The position numbers and the translations under genes were made by a program. This document shows positions 22,401 to 37,054 of a stretch of 64,000 nt of DNA, one piece after another. The notes beneath the pieces were generated by a model. It made no database searches. It saw nothing but the letters and a program-made list of their open reading frames with translations, and had not been told where the DNA came from. The stretch spans positions 1,302,001-1,366,000 of the forward strand of contig NW_026515497.1 in assembly GCF_014898815.1 (NCBI RefSeq), read 5' to 3'. Within the stretch, counting starts at the first letter, position 1. The number at the start of each line of letters is the position of its first letter. The stretch is from Panonychus citri. Lineage: Eukaryota > Arthropoda > Arachnida > Trombidiformes > Tetranychidae.

Positions 22401-25400
22401 TTTGTATTGATAATAATACAACAACAACAACAACAGAAACAACAATTGAATGATAATTTACAAAGACCTTCCTGAAAATATATATACACACCGATTTCAA
22501 TGATAACTATGCTCAAGAGGATTTGAAATGATGATGATGATGACGATGATGATGATAATAACAATCATCATCATCATATTATCATTTGATTGTTATCATC
22601 TCTCCACCCCAAAGGGATTCAATGAATGAACAAAATTAACAGAGAAACAAAAAAATGAACAGAAAAGTTTATTCAACTTTTTCATTTGTTGATTGTTAAT
22701 CTTTGATTGAGAATCAATAATTTACATGGTTAATCAGTTATTCATGATTATGATTGTTTGAAACTTTTTGATTACTTTTATTGGCCAATCAATTTTTTGG
22801 TTCTTGTTTCAGGTTAATTGTAATTGATTATCAACATTTGTTATATTATTAATATGTGAATTTGATTTGATTGAACCTTTTTTTTTACCTTCTAGATTAA
22901 CTTGATCGTAACAATTAAATTGAAATTAATTTACTATTTCATGTATTTACTTTGATCCATCTATATAATAATGTTAATCCTATTGTTGGTTAATCATGAT
23001 TAAAAAATAATTTGATAACAATTGGTTAATTATCCAAGCGTTTCGGTTTGGTCATTCACTGTATCAAGATAATAATCATGATAATATTTATGTTAATTAT
23101 CATGATTAAATTGAATGAAATTAACCATTATTATAATAATAATAACCTAACCTTAGTTAATTGTTTGGTCAATTAGTTAAATTGAAAATTAACCCGAACC
23201 AAATTAATTAATATATTGAAAATGAAAACGTTACCTTTTTGTTAATAATAATCAACAATTGGACCTAAACAATTAAGCTAATTGTCAAGTAATAATTTTC
23301 CTCAATCAGTTAAACGGTAATCACGATAAGTTAGTATTAGTACAGTAGACCAACAATTAATTTTAATTGTTGTGGCTAATTGGATAAGTAAAACAAAAAA
23401 AAACTTTTTCCAGAGCAGAAAAAAAGTTTCTCAATATTGACCGAGACATTTACCAAGTAAAAGTGACCATCACCTCGTTGCCCTAGGAAACTGAGTTTAC
23501 CCTTTGCCCTGCGGGTCATTAGAAAAAGAGGAGATAATGATGAAGATGAAGATGAAGGGATGATGATAAAAGGGATGATCATTTTTTTCTGTTTATCTTC
23601 CGCCAGTATCTTTGGTTAACTAACAGACAATTGTTGTTATGGTCGATTAAGAATCAAGAGGAAACGAGAAGAGAAAACAAAAAGTTTCTTATCCATGTTA
23701 TTTTCCATAGGCTTTTGGGTTTTGCTTATAATTTCAAGAGTCTTTTTATCCCAACAGTTTAATTAGTCTCGTGTATATGTTAATTGTTATGATTATTGCT
23801 TTTTATGTAGTCAACTGTTAAAACAACAATTTACCTAATTTTTTGATTATACATTTTAAACACACAACAAACTATTGAAACCTTTTAACAAGGTAAAGTT
23901 AAACACAGGTAGTCAAATGTAATCATTTATAATCAACCTGATAATTAGTATAATTATAATTCATTTACCTGGAAAAACAAAACTTTTTTATTTTATTTTC
24001 TGTACAACGAAAAAGTAAAACAACAAACCAATCCATGTAATAGAAAACCCCTTTACGAAACAATTAACAATTAATTGTCAACAAATCAATGAGCTGAGTG
24101 TGTATGTGTGTTACTACATTGTAACAATTAAAATTGCGAAACAATTAAGTTAATTGTTATTAATCATTTGTTGTCTTTTCGTGTGTGTGTGTGTTTTTTT
24201 TGCAGAGAAAAAGTTTTACCTCATTTTTTTTTGATAATCATCTTGAAGATGATGATGGAGATAATTTTATTTTCTCATCATCATCCACATCATCTTTTTG
24301 TCATCTTTGATGATTGCGTGATGATGATGATGATGATGATAATCTTCACTTACTTATCTTAATCTTACCTGTAATCTTTTATTATTTTGTAAATTTTTTC
24401 CTGTCCACTTTGTGTCCAGTTAAATTACACAATACATATTCAAGCTCATTATTATAATCAACACAAGAAAAGCTTAATGTCCAGTTAATAGCCTTCATCC
24501 TGCCCACCTTAACCTCCCTCTCCTCCTCCTCCTCCCACCCTCATCATACCTTGACACCCTCCAGGTAATTTTGTAAATATATTATTATTATTATTATTAT
24601 TATTTAAAAAAACGAGGCAACAACTGATATCATATCAATGTTAATATTAGCATTCAAGTTACCATTATAATCATTATCCAAGGATAACTATTAACTCCCT
24701 GTGAAGATAATATTATCATCCTCCTCCTCATCATCATAATCATCATTGTATTGATTTTAATTCACTCCCAAATTTAGTGATTGATGTAGATGAGTGTCTT
24801 TTATCATCCTTATCATCATCATGAATAAATATCAATGATAATATTTACAAAATAAGAAGACAAAACTTTTTCATCTTCATTTATAATTCATATTAATACA
24901 GTTCATTGATTATCATATACGAAATCATTTGATTCACAATCAACAACAACAATTGAATAAGATGATCAAGAAAGGAAAAAGAACAATTAAAATTAATTGT
25001 CAACAATTTAAGGATCAATCAAATATCTTTTCAAGGTTCAATTACGATTAGAACATTAGATCTGAATGGATTAAGATTAATTGTCTTACACCAAGAAATT
25101 AAGGTAACGATTTAAAATGAATATTAGATTTTCACTTTTCAAGGTTCATCTTTTTTTTCATCCTCATCATGAGTTGGTGATGAAAAAATAGACAGACAAA
25201 TAGAAAGAGAAATGAAGGCTGATGATGAAGATGAAGATGATGAGGAGGAAAATTAGTGACAGTTAATCTTATGGGAACCCCGTCAGGAGACTAATTCCCG
25301 TTCACATGGTGTATTAGAACTTTTTTTTTCCTTTTCCAATGAAAATGAAAGAGAGAAAATTTTGTTTCTATTACCAAAGATTCTTGGGAAAAACATTGAA

Positions 25401-27330
25401 AATACAAATTCGTATCCTGGTGACTTGTAAATTGCTTCCGATGGCGATCCTAGTGTTCACTTGGATGATGATGAAGATGAGTTGTAACCTTTTACTTTTA
25501 ATTATCTTCATCGTCATCATCATTTTCTACTCATCATCATCATCCTCTGGATGTTTATTGTTACACAATCTGAATAAACTATTTTTAGCTGATAGACTTT
25601 GAAAGTTATCATTAAGTTTTTATTTTTCTCCTTTTGTTCAAACCAAGTTCATTGAGCTTCTGAGTCCAATAATTATCATCTTCATCCTTAGCATCATCAT
25701 CATCATTATCTTATCATTATTGTTATCATCATCATCAAACTCCCCACCATCATCATCATCATCATCATCATCTTTGAACACTAATATAAAGAGATGAAGA
25801 AGATGATGAAAGATGAGAATCTGTTATTTACTATTCTCTAATACTAACTCACTCATCATCTTCATTTTCATCCTAAAGTTGATCCTCATCTTATCCTCAT
25901 CATTATCATCATATTGTTGAAGGAAAAGGTTTTTCTTGTTACTGGATTTTTAATAAACAAAATGAAGTAGTTGAAGAGACTCAGAGTCAATAGAGAGAGT
26001 GAGTGAGTGAGTGAGTGAGAGAGAGAGAGAGAGATTAATATAAACAGAGGATAAAGATTAAGGATGATGATGAGGATAAAGATGAGGCTTTGAAACCCAC
26101 ACCCAAAGCAGTTTCATGATGATGATGAAAATATTTTACATTTTAAAAGCATCTTTCCTAACATGATGATTAGTTAGTTAGAGAAAGACTTTCCTTTCAT
26201 TTGTGAAACAATGAGAGTTAACAGTTAATTGTTTACTGGATTTAAGCTCGTTAATTGTTAACTGTGATTGTCTTTGTATCCTCATCATAATCACCAACAA
26301 AGAGATGACAAATATCATAAGAACATTGTATTAGCAATCATACACTTTCAGTGTGTATGTATTTGTGTGCCTAGGGAAAAGAGGTTTTGTTTTTCCATCC
26401 TCATCCTGATCCACCACCACCACCACCACCATTTTTTACCACCCTCTCTGTATACACACACACACACTCACCATACAAACCATAACAACATCAACAAACC
26501 ACTCATACCTATCATATTACCTGGTGTATTATGACCAGTTAATCACATAAGTAGAAAGCATTGTAAACATTGTTCATGTTGTTGTTACAAAATCCACCAC
26601 CACCACCATCAACCTCTCCTCCTCTTCCTCCTCCTCTCATCCACCTCAACTAGTCCAGTTAACATAATCCACCACCACCACCACCACCTTCAAATGAATA
26701 TCAAGTTACAATTACTTTTTGTTTGTTTATTTATTTGCAATTTAAACAACTCAAACTAGACTAACCATTAACAATTTGCATAATTATTTATCTAATCATC
26801 ATCAGTGAAACCAGACTAATTTACATGCACCATTAAGAGTAATGTTTGAGGAACGAGCAAAAAAAAAAGATCAACTTATACTCAGGTAAACACATTGACA
26901 ACACCAAGAAAAACAATTTGATGTCTTTACTATACTTTCATTGATGATAATTTGGAAACAATTAATTTTACAAAGTTAACCATCATCATCACCCAGGTAA
27001 CAAAATCATCGAGATGATTTAATTATTGTTCATCTTTTTCTTTAAACTTGTTATTGTAGACACACACACACACAAAAAAAAACTATTTGCAAGGTTGTTG
27101 TTGATTTCAGATTTTGCAAATAACCTTAAATATATTTACCTAGGTAACTTTAAGCCAAGGATGAAATGAAATAACAATCAGCCCAGGTAAAGGTACAGGT
27201 AAACTTTGCAACGAACCAGAAATGTGTGTGTGTATCAGTTTGAGCGTGAAAAATAATATCGGAATTGGCTTAAAGGTTGGGATGATTTATAGCACTGGTG
27301 ATGCTAATTATCTTGGTAGCAGGTCAATTA

Positions 27331-27367
<37 letters not shown>

Positions 27368-29506
27368 AGGTGAATTTTCAAAAGGAGGAGGTGGTGGTGG
27401 TGATTATGATGGTGGACGTTGGTGAAAGTGAAAGTGAAAGTTTGAAGATGAAGGCTAAGGTTAAATTAGGAATCAAAAGTAGCCTCAAGGTTCCGAACAA
27501 TCAACTTAATCATAACTATTAAGTGACAATCATCATACTAATTATCCTTAATCATTTGCATCTTAATGATATGTTATTCTCAATGATAATATGTACGTTT
27601 ATTGTGTTCAAATTAGTGACTAATTTTAAGGTTTTTTTCTTAATCATCATTTGTATTGCATGAAAAACAATTTACTTTTTCACAATCAACAACTTGATTA
27701 TCAGTTTTAACCAATATATTAACATTATGTTATTACAGAGAGTAACATAATCAACGGATTGATTAACAATCTGATCAGAGAAAAGCCAACAATCAATATA
27801 AACTAGTACATGTATATACTTTGAGTTTAATTGCTCTCACTGTTGATGATTTATGATCATGATTAACTTTCACTTTTTTTTGTTTTGTTTTTATTGTTGG
27901 TTTACCTGTTTATGTTTATTGTTATCATTAAGTATACAAGTTTCGTGTATGTTTTTGTTTTATTACCATTGATTATTTACCTATGGGATAAAATTAACTT
28001 TGATTAACACGAGAAAAGTACAGGAATCTTAGCACTTGACCGGTACACCATGTATATGTACTTGTACCGTTGGTGTGGGTCAAAAGTTTTATGTAATAAT
28101 AAGAAAGAGAGAGAGAGAGATGAGATATTTTCAACGTTGATTAAGGCTCATTATTAATGATGATGATGATAAAGGAAATGATAATGATAAAGATTAAGAT
28201 TGATGATGATGAAGATGAGGATTGAGATGAAATTTTACTTTTGTCCATCTTGTGAAAATCCTTATTTAAGGTTGACCATTTTAGTTGATGACACATCATC
28301 ATGTCCACTACACAATCAGTAGTAATCTTTACATTCTTAAGCTTCTGCCTTATCATCATCATCATCTTCATCTTCATCTTCATCTTCATCTTCATCATGT
28401 TTTGTTTCATCAAAGGATTTAACTTCCTCTTCCTCCATTAACTTAATCCTTTCCTCTCTCCATGTTGATAATCTTACATTTGAAATTAATTGTCTACTTC
28501 AACCCTTGACCTCTCTCTATGTCCAGTCCTCTGGTCAATTGTTGTTGATTAAAACTAATCAACTGATACAACTTGAAGATACAATAAACTTGATCAAATA
28601 GTTAATTGTTTACTTTATGTTATTGGTTATGTCATTTTGATTGTTACCAATTCAGTTAATTTGAATATTTGATAAACAATCAACTTGATCAAAGTTAATC
28701 AAAGTTTTACTAATAAAATAATTTGATTGCCTTGTTGATTACAGATTAAGATGTTATTACAATTAATATTTATCTAAATACCTTTCAACACTTTGTCAAC
28801 AATTAAGATAATTGTTTGACTTTGTAAATTGTTTTTTTTTTTGGTTCACAATCAAGTTGATTGTTATAAACTGTTTGATAAATAATATAATTGAATTGAT
28901 CAACTGGAAACATTGGATTATGATTGTCAGTGAAAATATTTCAAGATGATAATGATGATGATGATTAAGATGATTAGTAGGATGAGGATAAAGATGAAGA
29001 TGATTATAATGATAATCTAGTTTATATCAGTCAAGTGTAACTCAGGTAAATTGTTGGTAATACAAAAAGTTGTTACCTTTCAACACAATCACAAAATTTT
29101 TACCAAACAAAACAAAAATACTAAAGGTAATCATTCAAGTCTATGACAAGAAATCAGTTTTTTCTTGTTATTTGTTAAAACTTTTCATCAACATTATCAT
29201 CCTCATCTTTATCCTCAATAATCAGTTAATCATCATCATCATCATCATCAGTTAACTTTCACCAATGTTTATTGTATGTTATTTTTACTATGTGATGATA
29301 ATTTGTAGTTAGTGGTATTCAAGGTAAATGAAAAAACCTTAAGGATGAAAATGTTGATCAACATGATGATCATCATCTTCATCTTCATGGTAACTATTTT
29401 CCTGTTCATTGAATTGTAACTTTCATACTCTCTCACTCACTCACTCTCTCTGTATAAGTTTACCTGTGGTTCTGTGTGTGTCTCTGGATGAATTCAGATG
29501 AATAGG

Positions 29507-29552
<46 letters not shown>

Positions 29553-32500
29553 GTCCTCAAGATAACTTTCTGATTCTATTGATAATATTTGTCATTGTTC
29601 AGCTTAAATGATGCAATTATAATCTGCAAGAGAGGATTAGGATTAACAAACAATTACAAATCTGTAAGTTTGTTATTTGTTGATTGTGTGGTTAAGTGAA
29701 TGAGAGACATTGAAACTTGATTGTAAACAATTTAAAAAAAGTGTTTACATTAAACTAACCATCTCAAGGGAAATCAGATTAAGTCGTTGATTGTTAACAA
29801 AGAAAAACGTTTCTCAATTGAAACAATTAAATTATTACAATCAATTGAACGATAATAATTAACTTGTGGTTTTCCTCATTGATTAACTTGAATAATTATT
29901 CATCTTTCTCATCTAATTGTCAAAGTGAAAAAAAAATTGTTACTGATTAATTGATACATCAATTATCCTCATCCTTATGAAATGATGATGATCATCATCA
30001 TCTTGATTGTAATTAAATTTAATTCTTATTCTTGTTCACAATTAACAGAGACCTCCTTCTCAGTCATTGAACTCCTATGGTGGACCTGGAGCCCATGATG
30101 ATGTCCGTTCACCCACCGGGTCAACCGGAACCCCTGGACCTTTATCACAACAGCCCAGTTCCCAACAGAGTACCGATAACAACAGTGAAGCAGGTAAACT
30201 AATCAATTAATTGTTACCTGTCTGTGTTTCAAGTTAAACAATTTGCATAATCATTTACACATTACGCATTTGCTAATTGCTCCATCATCATCATTATAAT
30301 CATCAAGTGTGTTGATACTTACAAATCAACTAATGATACAAACCAATGCAAATGAGATGAAGATGAAGACAGAAAAACAAAATCTCTCACCAACCTCTTT
30401 TCCCGCCCTTTAAAACCCACCATCAGTTATCATAATTATCATCATCTTCATCTTCATATGATAATCACCTTTTGCTTCATCACTTAATCATCTCATTAAT
30501 CATTAGCATAATCCTTTCCTTTTTTTTACCAATCAAACAATTAAGATCACATTGAGTTGATTGAGTTGATTGTGTGATTATTGTTGAGTAACAAGTTGTT
30601 GTTATTAAGCTTTTCGATACTTGATATGAGATTAATTTGAAAATAGATTAGCTCACTCCCTTTATTATTATTATTAATCCATGAGATTAATATCATAATT
30701 TTTGTTTCCTCGTTTACTATTTAAATCCAGTTTAATGTGTGGAAAAATATTAATTCATAATTTCTGGTAATTTAATATTGATTACACTTTATTTTCCCTT
30801 GTGAATCAACTTTTCTAACCAGTGATTAGTTAATCTTGTGTAAATCAACAATGAATTTAAGTCTACAATTTAATTAGCTATGATAATATGATGATGATAA
30901 TCTTAATCTGATTCAAGTTTATTTCCTTTTCCTCCTCATCCTTTGTGAGTCTTTTCAATTGATCAAAAACCGCAACAAAAAAAAGTGAACTTGTTTTTTT
31001 TTCCTCCAATTTTCATATGATGATAATGATGATAAGGGTGATGATAATGATGTTAATGATGAAATGCTGTACGTTTTGCATTTTGCACGTGCAGGATAAA
31101 CAAAATTGTCTGAGTGAAATTTATGTATTTAATGAATGAACAGTTATATGGACACACGTTGAACAATTTTCAATCAACATGCACCAATTCAACCCGGTGG
31201 GTTATTATTTCAATTGAATCATCATCACAATTGCATTTACAATTTAACAATTACAATTACCAATCATTCAATTGTATAAATTGTAGTTGGAAACAAAGTT
31301 AAACAATCTAAATATCATTTTGAGATTTTATCATTATTATTATTGTTAATAGTTCCCAATTGGGATTGTATTGTAAATGTAACTTTGTAAATTCTGTCTG
31401 TTGATTCATTAATTGTTGGTCAATCTTCATTTAGGATTAAGGTTTAAGGCGGTTAATTGTTGGACCCACATGGTCTTAATCCCTTTTTTGTACCTTCATT
31501 AAATTGGTCAAGATAATTTATCTTTGTGGTCACGTGGTTTAGTTTATCTGGTCAGTTTGAGTTAATCCTCTTGGTCAGTGGATCTGTTTGTGTGTGTGTG
31601 TATATGTCAATGTTAATAATGAACAAGCTCCTTGACCATCAATAGTTTGGAGTATTAGTAAAACAACAAGAAAAAGGGTTTACAATTAATCATTTTGATT
31701 GTTAATTGTAAACAATTTACTAATTGTATTGTAGGTTAACCAGAACATGTTTATAATCACTCAAGTTAAAGGTTGAAATTTTCCAGTTATCGTCATGCTT
31801 TTGAATCTTCTGGTTTACTCATCTTGTAGACTATTTTTTTTCCCGCATCCTTTGTCTTCCTCATCCTTATCTTCATCATCTCATGTCTGCAGTTGACATT
31901 TTTCAAGCTTCTCTCTCTCTCTTTCTCTCTCAATTGACTCACGGAAGCCTGTTGGTGACATTACCATCAACAGCACACACACATACACAATCAACAGCCT
32001 TTCATCATCATCGTCACCATGATAACTAATGATTATTATTATTGAACATGAAGATGAAAAAATTGCAAGTCTATGGATTATCATCCTCATCATTACCAAT
32101 CGATAAGCATCAGGAGTATAATATTTTTTTTTCTGGTTCATTGTCAAGCTCAGTTGGTTTCCATCAAGAGCAAATAATGATAATAAGTATCGAATGCAAT
32201 TTAATTGTAATTGTAAATTGCATTTTGTTGTTATTTAATTGTTATCGTGTTTACATTATATTTAATTTGTCCAACAATTTGCCTGTAACAATTAAGTTTG
32301 AAAAGTTTTTAGGAAAAATCAGTTTTTCAATCAATGTGATACTTTGATTGTTTGATGATTTGATTAGGATGGTCACACAAATGTTGGATCATTATCAAGT
32401 TGATTATTATCATTAATGATTAGTAATTAATTAATATTTTCAAGGTTATGTATACACTTTAGTTAGGGTGGGCCAAAAGCAATTGCTTTTGTCTTATTTC

Positions 32501-32845
32501 TGGTTAATCAGACACCAATCATAATCATGATGATATTTAAGTCTTACCTAATTTGCTGCAGCATTTAAGTTAATTGCTTAACATAAGCTCACCGGTTGAA
32601 GCGAAAGTTGCAAACTGAATTATGTTACACTGAAAATGGCCTCGGGTCGAGATGATATTAGTGATGATGAGAGAGAACGAGAGAGCTAAAGCTCTAAGGG
32701 CTTGAGGGCTTGGAAGAGAAAAAAAATTCGCTCAAAATTTTTTCTTTTCTGATCTAAGCTTATGTTCATATCCATGTGCTCAAGGCTGTGTTATTATTAT
32801 CATCATTATGATTATTAGATAATTTGTAGTAAAAGATGATAAAGA

Positions 32846-32880
<35 letters not shown>

Positions 32881-34707
32881 TCATCTTTCGCTATTCATTA
32901 TCATCATATTTTTGTCTTCTCTTTGTATTTCTCTTCATCTCTTTTCCCCTCTATGTATCTTAGCACCTTAGTCTCACTATCATCATCATCATCATCATCA
33001 TCGTTTTTATCTTCTTTTTATCATCTTCTCTCTCTCTCTCTCTCTCAATGATTATAAATATTCATTATCAAAAATCAAGCTGCTAATAATAATCAACTGA
33101 ATGTATGATCAATTTATAAACATGTCTCTTTCAAATACATTTCAATCATTATCATGAATTTTCAATTCCAATCATTACTTATTCAGGGATGAATTTGTTT
33201 CCTCATCATTTTTGCATTGATCATTATTTATTTGATGATGATGATGATGATGATGGTGTTGGGAGGGAGGAGTAGGAGGAGCGGGGATGTAATATTATTA
33301 TCCTTTTTTTTCATTATCTTGTTTAACTATTACAATGAACGTGTCTTTTTGAACGAGATAACTATCATTAGGATGACGGATTTTTTGTCACCACAAGAAA
33401 AGACTATTTTATTAAGCAAGAGACAAGGAGAGGAAGAGGAGGAGGAGGATAAGGTGGGAATCGGTGGTGGTGGTGGGAGGGTAGTAGGTGGATCGAGAAG
33501 GTGAAAATATGTAAATGTGATTCAACTCAATTTGCTTTAAATAATATAGTTGTTACACTCTCTCACTCCCTAGTAGTTTTTTACCATTGGAATATAAAAT
33601 TAGCAATTGGACAATTGGTTGACTTGATGCTGTTCACACTTTTTGCTTGTTTCTTCAAGATGATGAGATGATAATCATTTAGAGTTTTAAATCATATGTT
33701 TGTTTCATAATCATCATCACTATTAGCGATATTAAAAATGAAGATTATGATGATAAGGGGGAGGGAGACGATGATAAAGTGTAAATTCATGTAGAGAGAG
33801 AGTAACAAAAGCTCGTGGGAACCTTATTAAAATGGTGACCAGAAAAAAAAGATGAGAGATGAAGATAAACTGATGAGGATGATAATGAGAGAGAGGACCT
33901 ATGGTTGATGGTAATGATGATGTTGATTGAGAAGATGGAGATGAAGATGATGGAGAAATTAACTGAGGAAAGAAGAAAAGAAGAACGAGAAGACAGAGAA
34001 AGAGAGAGAGAGAGAGAGACCGGAAGATGGAGAGAAGTCAAGACGTGTTTGTTTTCGAAGGAGGAAAGAATAAGATGAGAAGATACAGGGTTGAGAGAGA
34101 ATATGAGGGAGAAGGAGGGTGGAGGAGGCAGTGGAATATTAAGATGGAAAATTAGAATGAAGAGAGAAAAGAAATTGGAAGATAAATGGAGGATGAGAAA
34201 GACCAGAGGGTGGAAAAGTCGAGGTGGGGATGAGGGATATTCTTAAGTAAGATTAATTACTTTTGTTGGAAGACAAATAGGACCAAAGGACCCAAAAGAC
34301 CGGAAAAAGAGGGTTGAGAATATGAAATTTACTCTATTTGAATGGTGATGAAGACAAGAAGATACATTATCATCCTCATCTTCTTCTTCTTCATCATCTT
34401 CACTTTTACATGTAATGGTTGAGAAGATGTAACAAGAAAATTAGACAGAAAAAAAGAAAGAAAAATACTCTTATCATGTATTCATTATTTATCTTCCTCT
34501 GTAATTATTTTTATAATATAATTAGAAACATCATCTTCATCCTCATCCTTATCATCATCATCATCGTGATGATTATTTCATGATACCGATTATATCATGC
34601 ACCTCATCATTGGAGTACAAATCTTATTGCGTTAATAAAATTGTTAAAATTTCAATCAGTATTTAATTGACTATTAAATTTGATTGCTGATTGAATGATT
34701 AACTGGA

Positions 34708-34742
<35 letters not shown>

Positions 34743-36991
34743 GAAAAAAATATCATTTATGATTTAAATCTCATCACTTGCTTAGGAGAAGCTAATTTAG
34801 TGACTCATTTATAATCCATTGCGTGAGGATTTACAATCAGTATGATGAAGATTACGATGAATGGATTAATGATAATGATAATCATCATGTAATAAAAAAT
34901 GTCATCATGATAAAAACCATGAAATTGATTGACTAGATTTGATGAATAAAAGGAAAGGAGAAAAAAAATGTTCAGGTTAATCTGTTGATCACAGAGATAA
35001 AGGATTAAACATCTTTGGTTAGTGTTAATCCCTTGGGAGATTAGATTAACATATAATCCTTTTGTTTCTTTGCTTTTCTTTTGCTTGACCAATAAAAAAA
35101 CCGGACACACACAGTGAGTGAGAGAGAGATTGACCAGATGATGACCAACAAAACTTATCACCAAAATATAATTAGAACCACAAAAGGTACTAATGAATTG
35201 TAAGGATTAAGATTAACTCTTTAGTTTCGAGTATCTTTTTTACCTTTGCTTTTCTTAATCTTCTTCAGTTTGTATTAACCTTTAATGAAAGTTGTGAGGA
35301 AAAACAAAAACAAAAACATTGACCTAACCCGATCCTCTCTCACTAACTCAGGTGATAATATTACTTGGGGTTATAAAGATATCTGAAAATATTAGAGGAA
35401 AAAAAAAGGATTTAGGTTTTATTGTTTAATCCAAAATGGATTCTTATCTTTCTTTAATCCAAGATGACCATTTATCCATAAATGTAATATAAATACGAAT
35501 ATATTTTTACTCCTAAATGAACAACCAATTGTCCGAAAGTAATCCAATCAATCGCCTTTTCCTTGTTATATGTTGATCTTTTTTTGCTTCTTCTTTTCTT
35601 CTACTTTGCTTTAATATGTTCGAGATTAAGATTAACGTTTACTTACCTTTACAGAGATTAGCTCACTTGGACTATCATAATCATGATCCAATATCTAAAT
35701 AATACTGAAAAGTTAGGGGGCAAAAAGAGTAACCAAAAAAGGGATGAGGTGAAAGATGAGATTAGTGAATTATTATTATTATTATTTTCTTTCTTTGGAT
35801 AATGAGATATATCCTCTTAATCCTTCATGTAAAGTATTTATCATCACCATCATCATCATCATTACATCCTGAAAATACCTTTAATCTTTTATTCAAACCA
35901 TTTAACGCCAGTTTTTATCTTCCTCTTTCTTTTCTTGCCTTTATCATCATCATCTTCATCTCTCTCTCTCCGTTATATTTGTAACCTTTGTCCTGTTACC
36001 TTTTTATCAATGTTGATAAAATGATGAGGATGGATAATAGTTTAGTTTGTAAATCGGATTGAGTTTTTAAGGTTTTCCAATTATTTGTTATTTGGTTTAT
36101 CATTTGATGTCCACACAATGCTAATGATGATTATGGATGATGAGAGAGAGTGAGTGAGTGAGAGAGAGTGATAATGATGACAAGGATGGGAAATACTGTT
36201 GAGGTGTAAGTTGTGAAAGGTAAATATGATTAGAGTAATTTTTTTAGTTCTTCTTGCAATGACAAATGATAATCAGAAAGGAGATTTAATTACTATTAAG
36301 ACGATTATAATTTTCGGGACAGAAATTAGGGAGAGATGATGATGAGGAAGAGAAGAGGAGGAGGAGGAAGAAGTAGATGAAAAGGAGGGAATATGTGTGT
36401 CGAAGGAAAATGAGAGAGAAAAAAAGAGTGTAGAGAATTTGATAAAAATCGAATCCGCTCCTTAGAACTTTTTTTCTTTTATATTCTTCTGACGTTCTGA
36501 CAGCTTATTAAATGCACGTTCTCATTTCTTCCTCTCTCTCTCTCTCTCTCTCTCTCGCTTTCTCTATCAATTACTTGCTTTTTTACTCCCTGCTGATTCT
36601 CATCTTCATCTCTCTCTCTCTCTTTCGTCTTCCACATCTTTGTGAGTATCCAGGTAAATGCATCAGTTTCTTGATCTATCTAAAGGCCATTAAAGGTGAT
36701 GGTCTCTTTCTCGGTTTGCCCACATATTACCTCATGTCACCAACCTTTTTTTTCTTACTCATCCTCATCTTCCTCATCATATTCCTTTATCTTCATCTTG
36801 TTCGTCTTCCCAAAATGTTTCTTCTTCTTTCATTTTCATCTTCTCTTATTCCCTTCGAAAAAAAACAACCTCACGCCAATCATCTTGCTCTTTTTTCTGC
36901 TTCTCTTTTTTTTGTTACTTTTTACCTGTCAATCATTTAGAAGGAAAAAGAAAAGGTATATAGATGATGAGGATGAAAGGTGAAGATGAAT

Positions 36992-37054
<63 letters not shown>

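Larger units (their letters stand above)
8874..30048 (+). other. hth intron 2 (21,175 bp), simple-repeat rich, no gene seen
   Basis: Bounded by GTAAAG and ATTAACAG. The content is AT-rich sequence with dense (CT)n/(GA)n and (ATC)n/(GAT)n tracts. All longer open frames here are translations of these tracts (Ser-Leu, Arg-Glu, Met-Met or His-His runs) and carry no recognisable domain. I found no tRNA-like or transposon coding sequence. Notable points: a CpG-bearing island near 11.75-11.93 kb and a TCACGTGA palindrome at about 9282. Confidence 0.7.

Noticed and set aside
22535..22580. Regularly spaced ATC/GAT units that might suggest an array
   Set aside because: Plain trinucleotide microsatellites without repeat-spacer structure; not a CRISPR-like array and none is expected in an animal genome.
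32636..32689. 18-codon ATG frame rich in Asp, Arg and Glu
   Set aside because: Too short, ends inside GA-type repeat, no homology or splice signal to support it.
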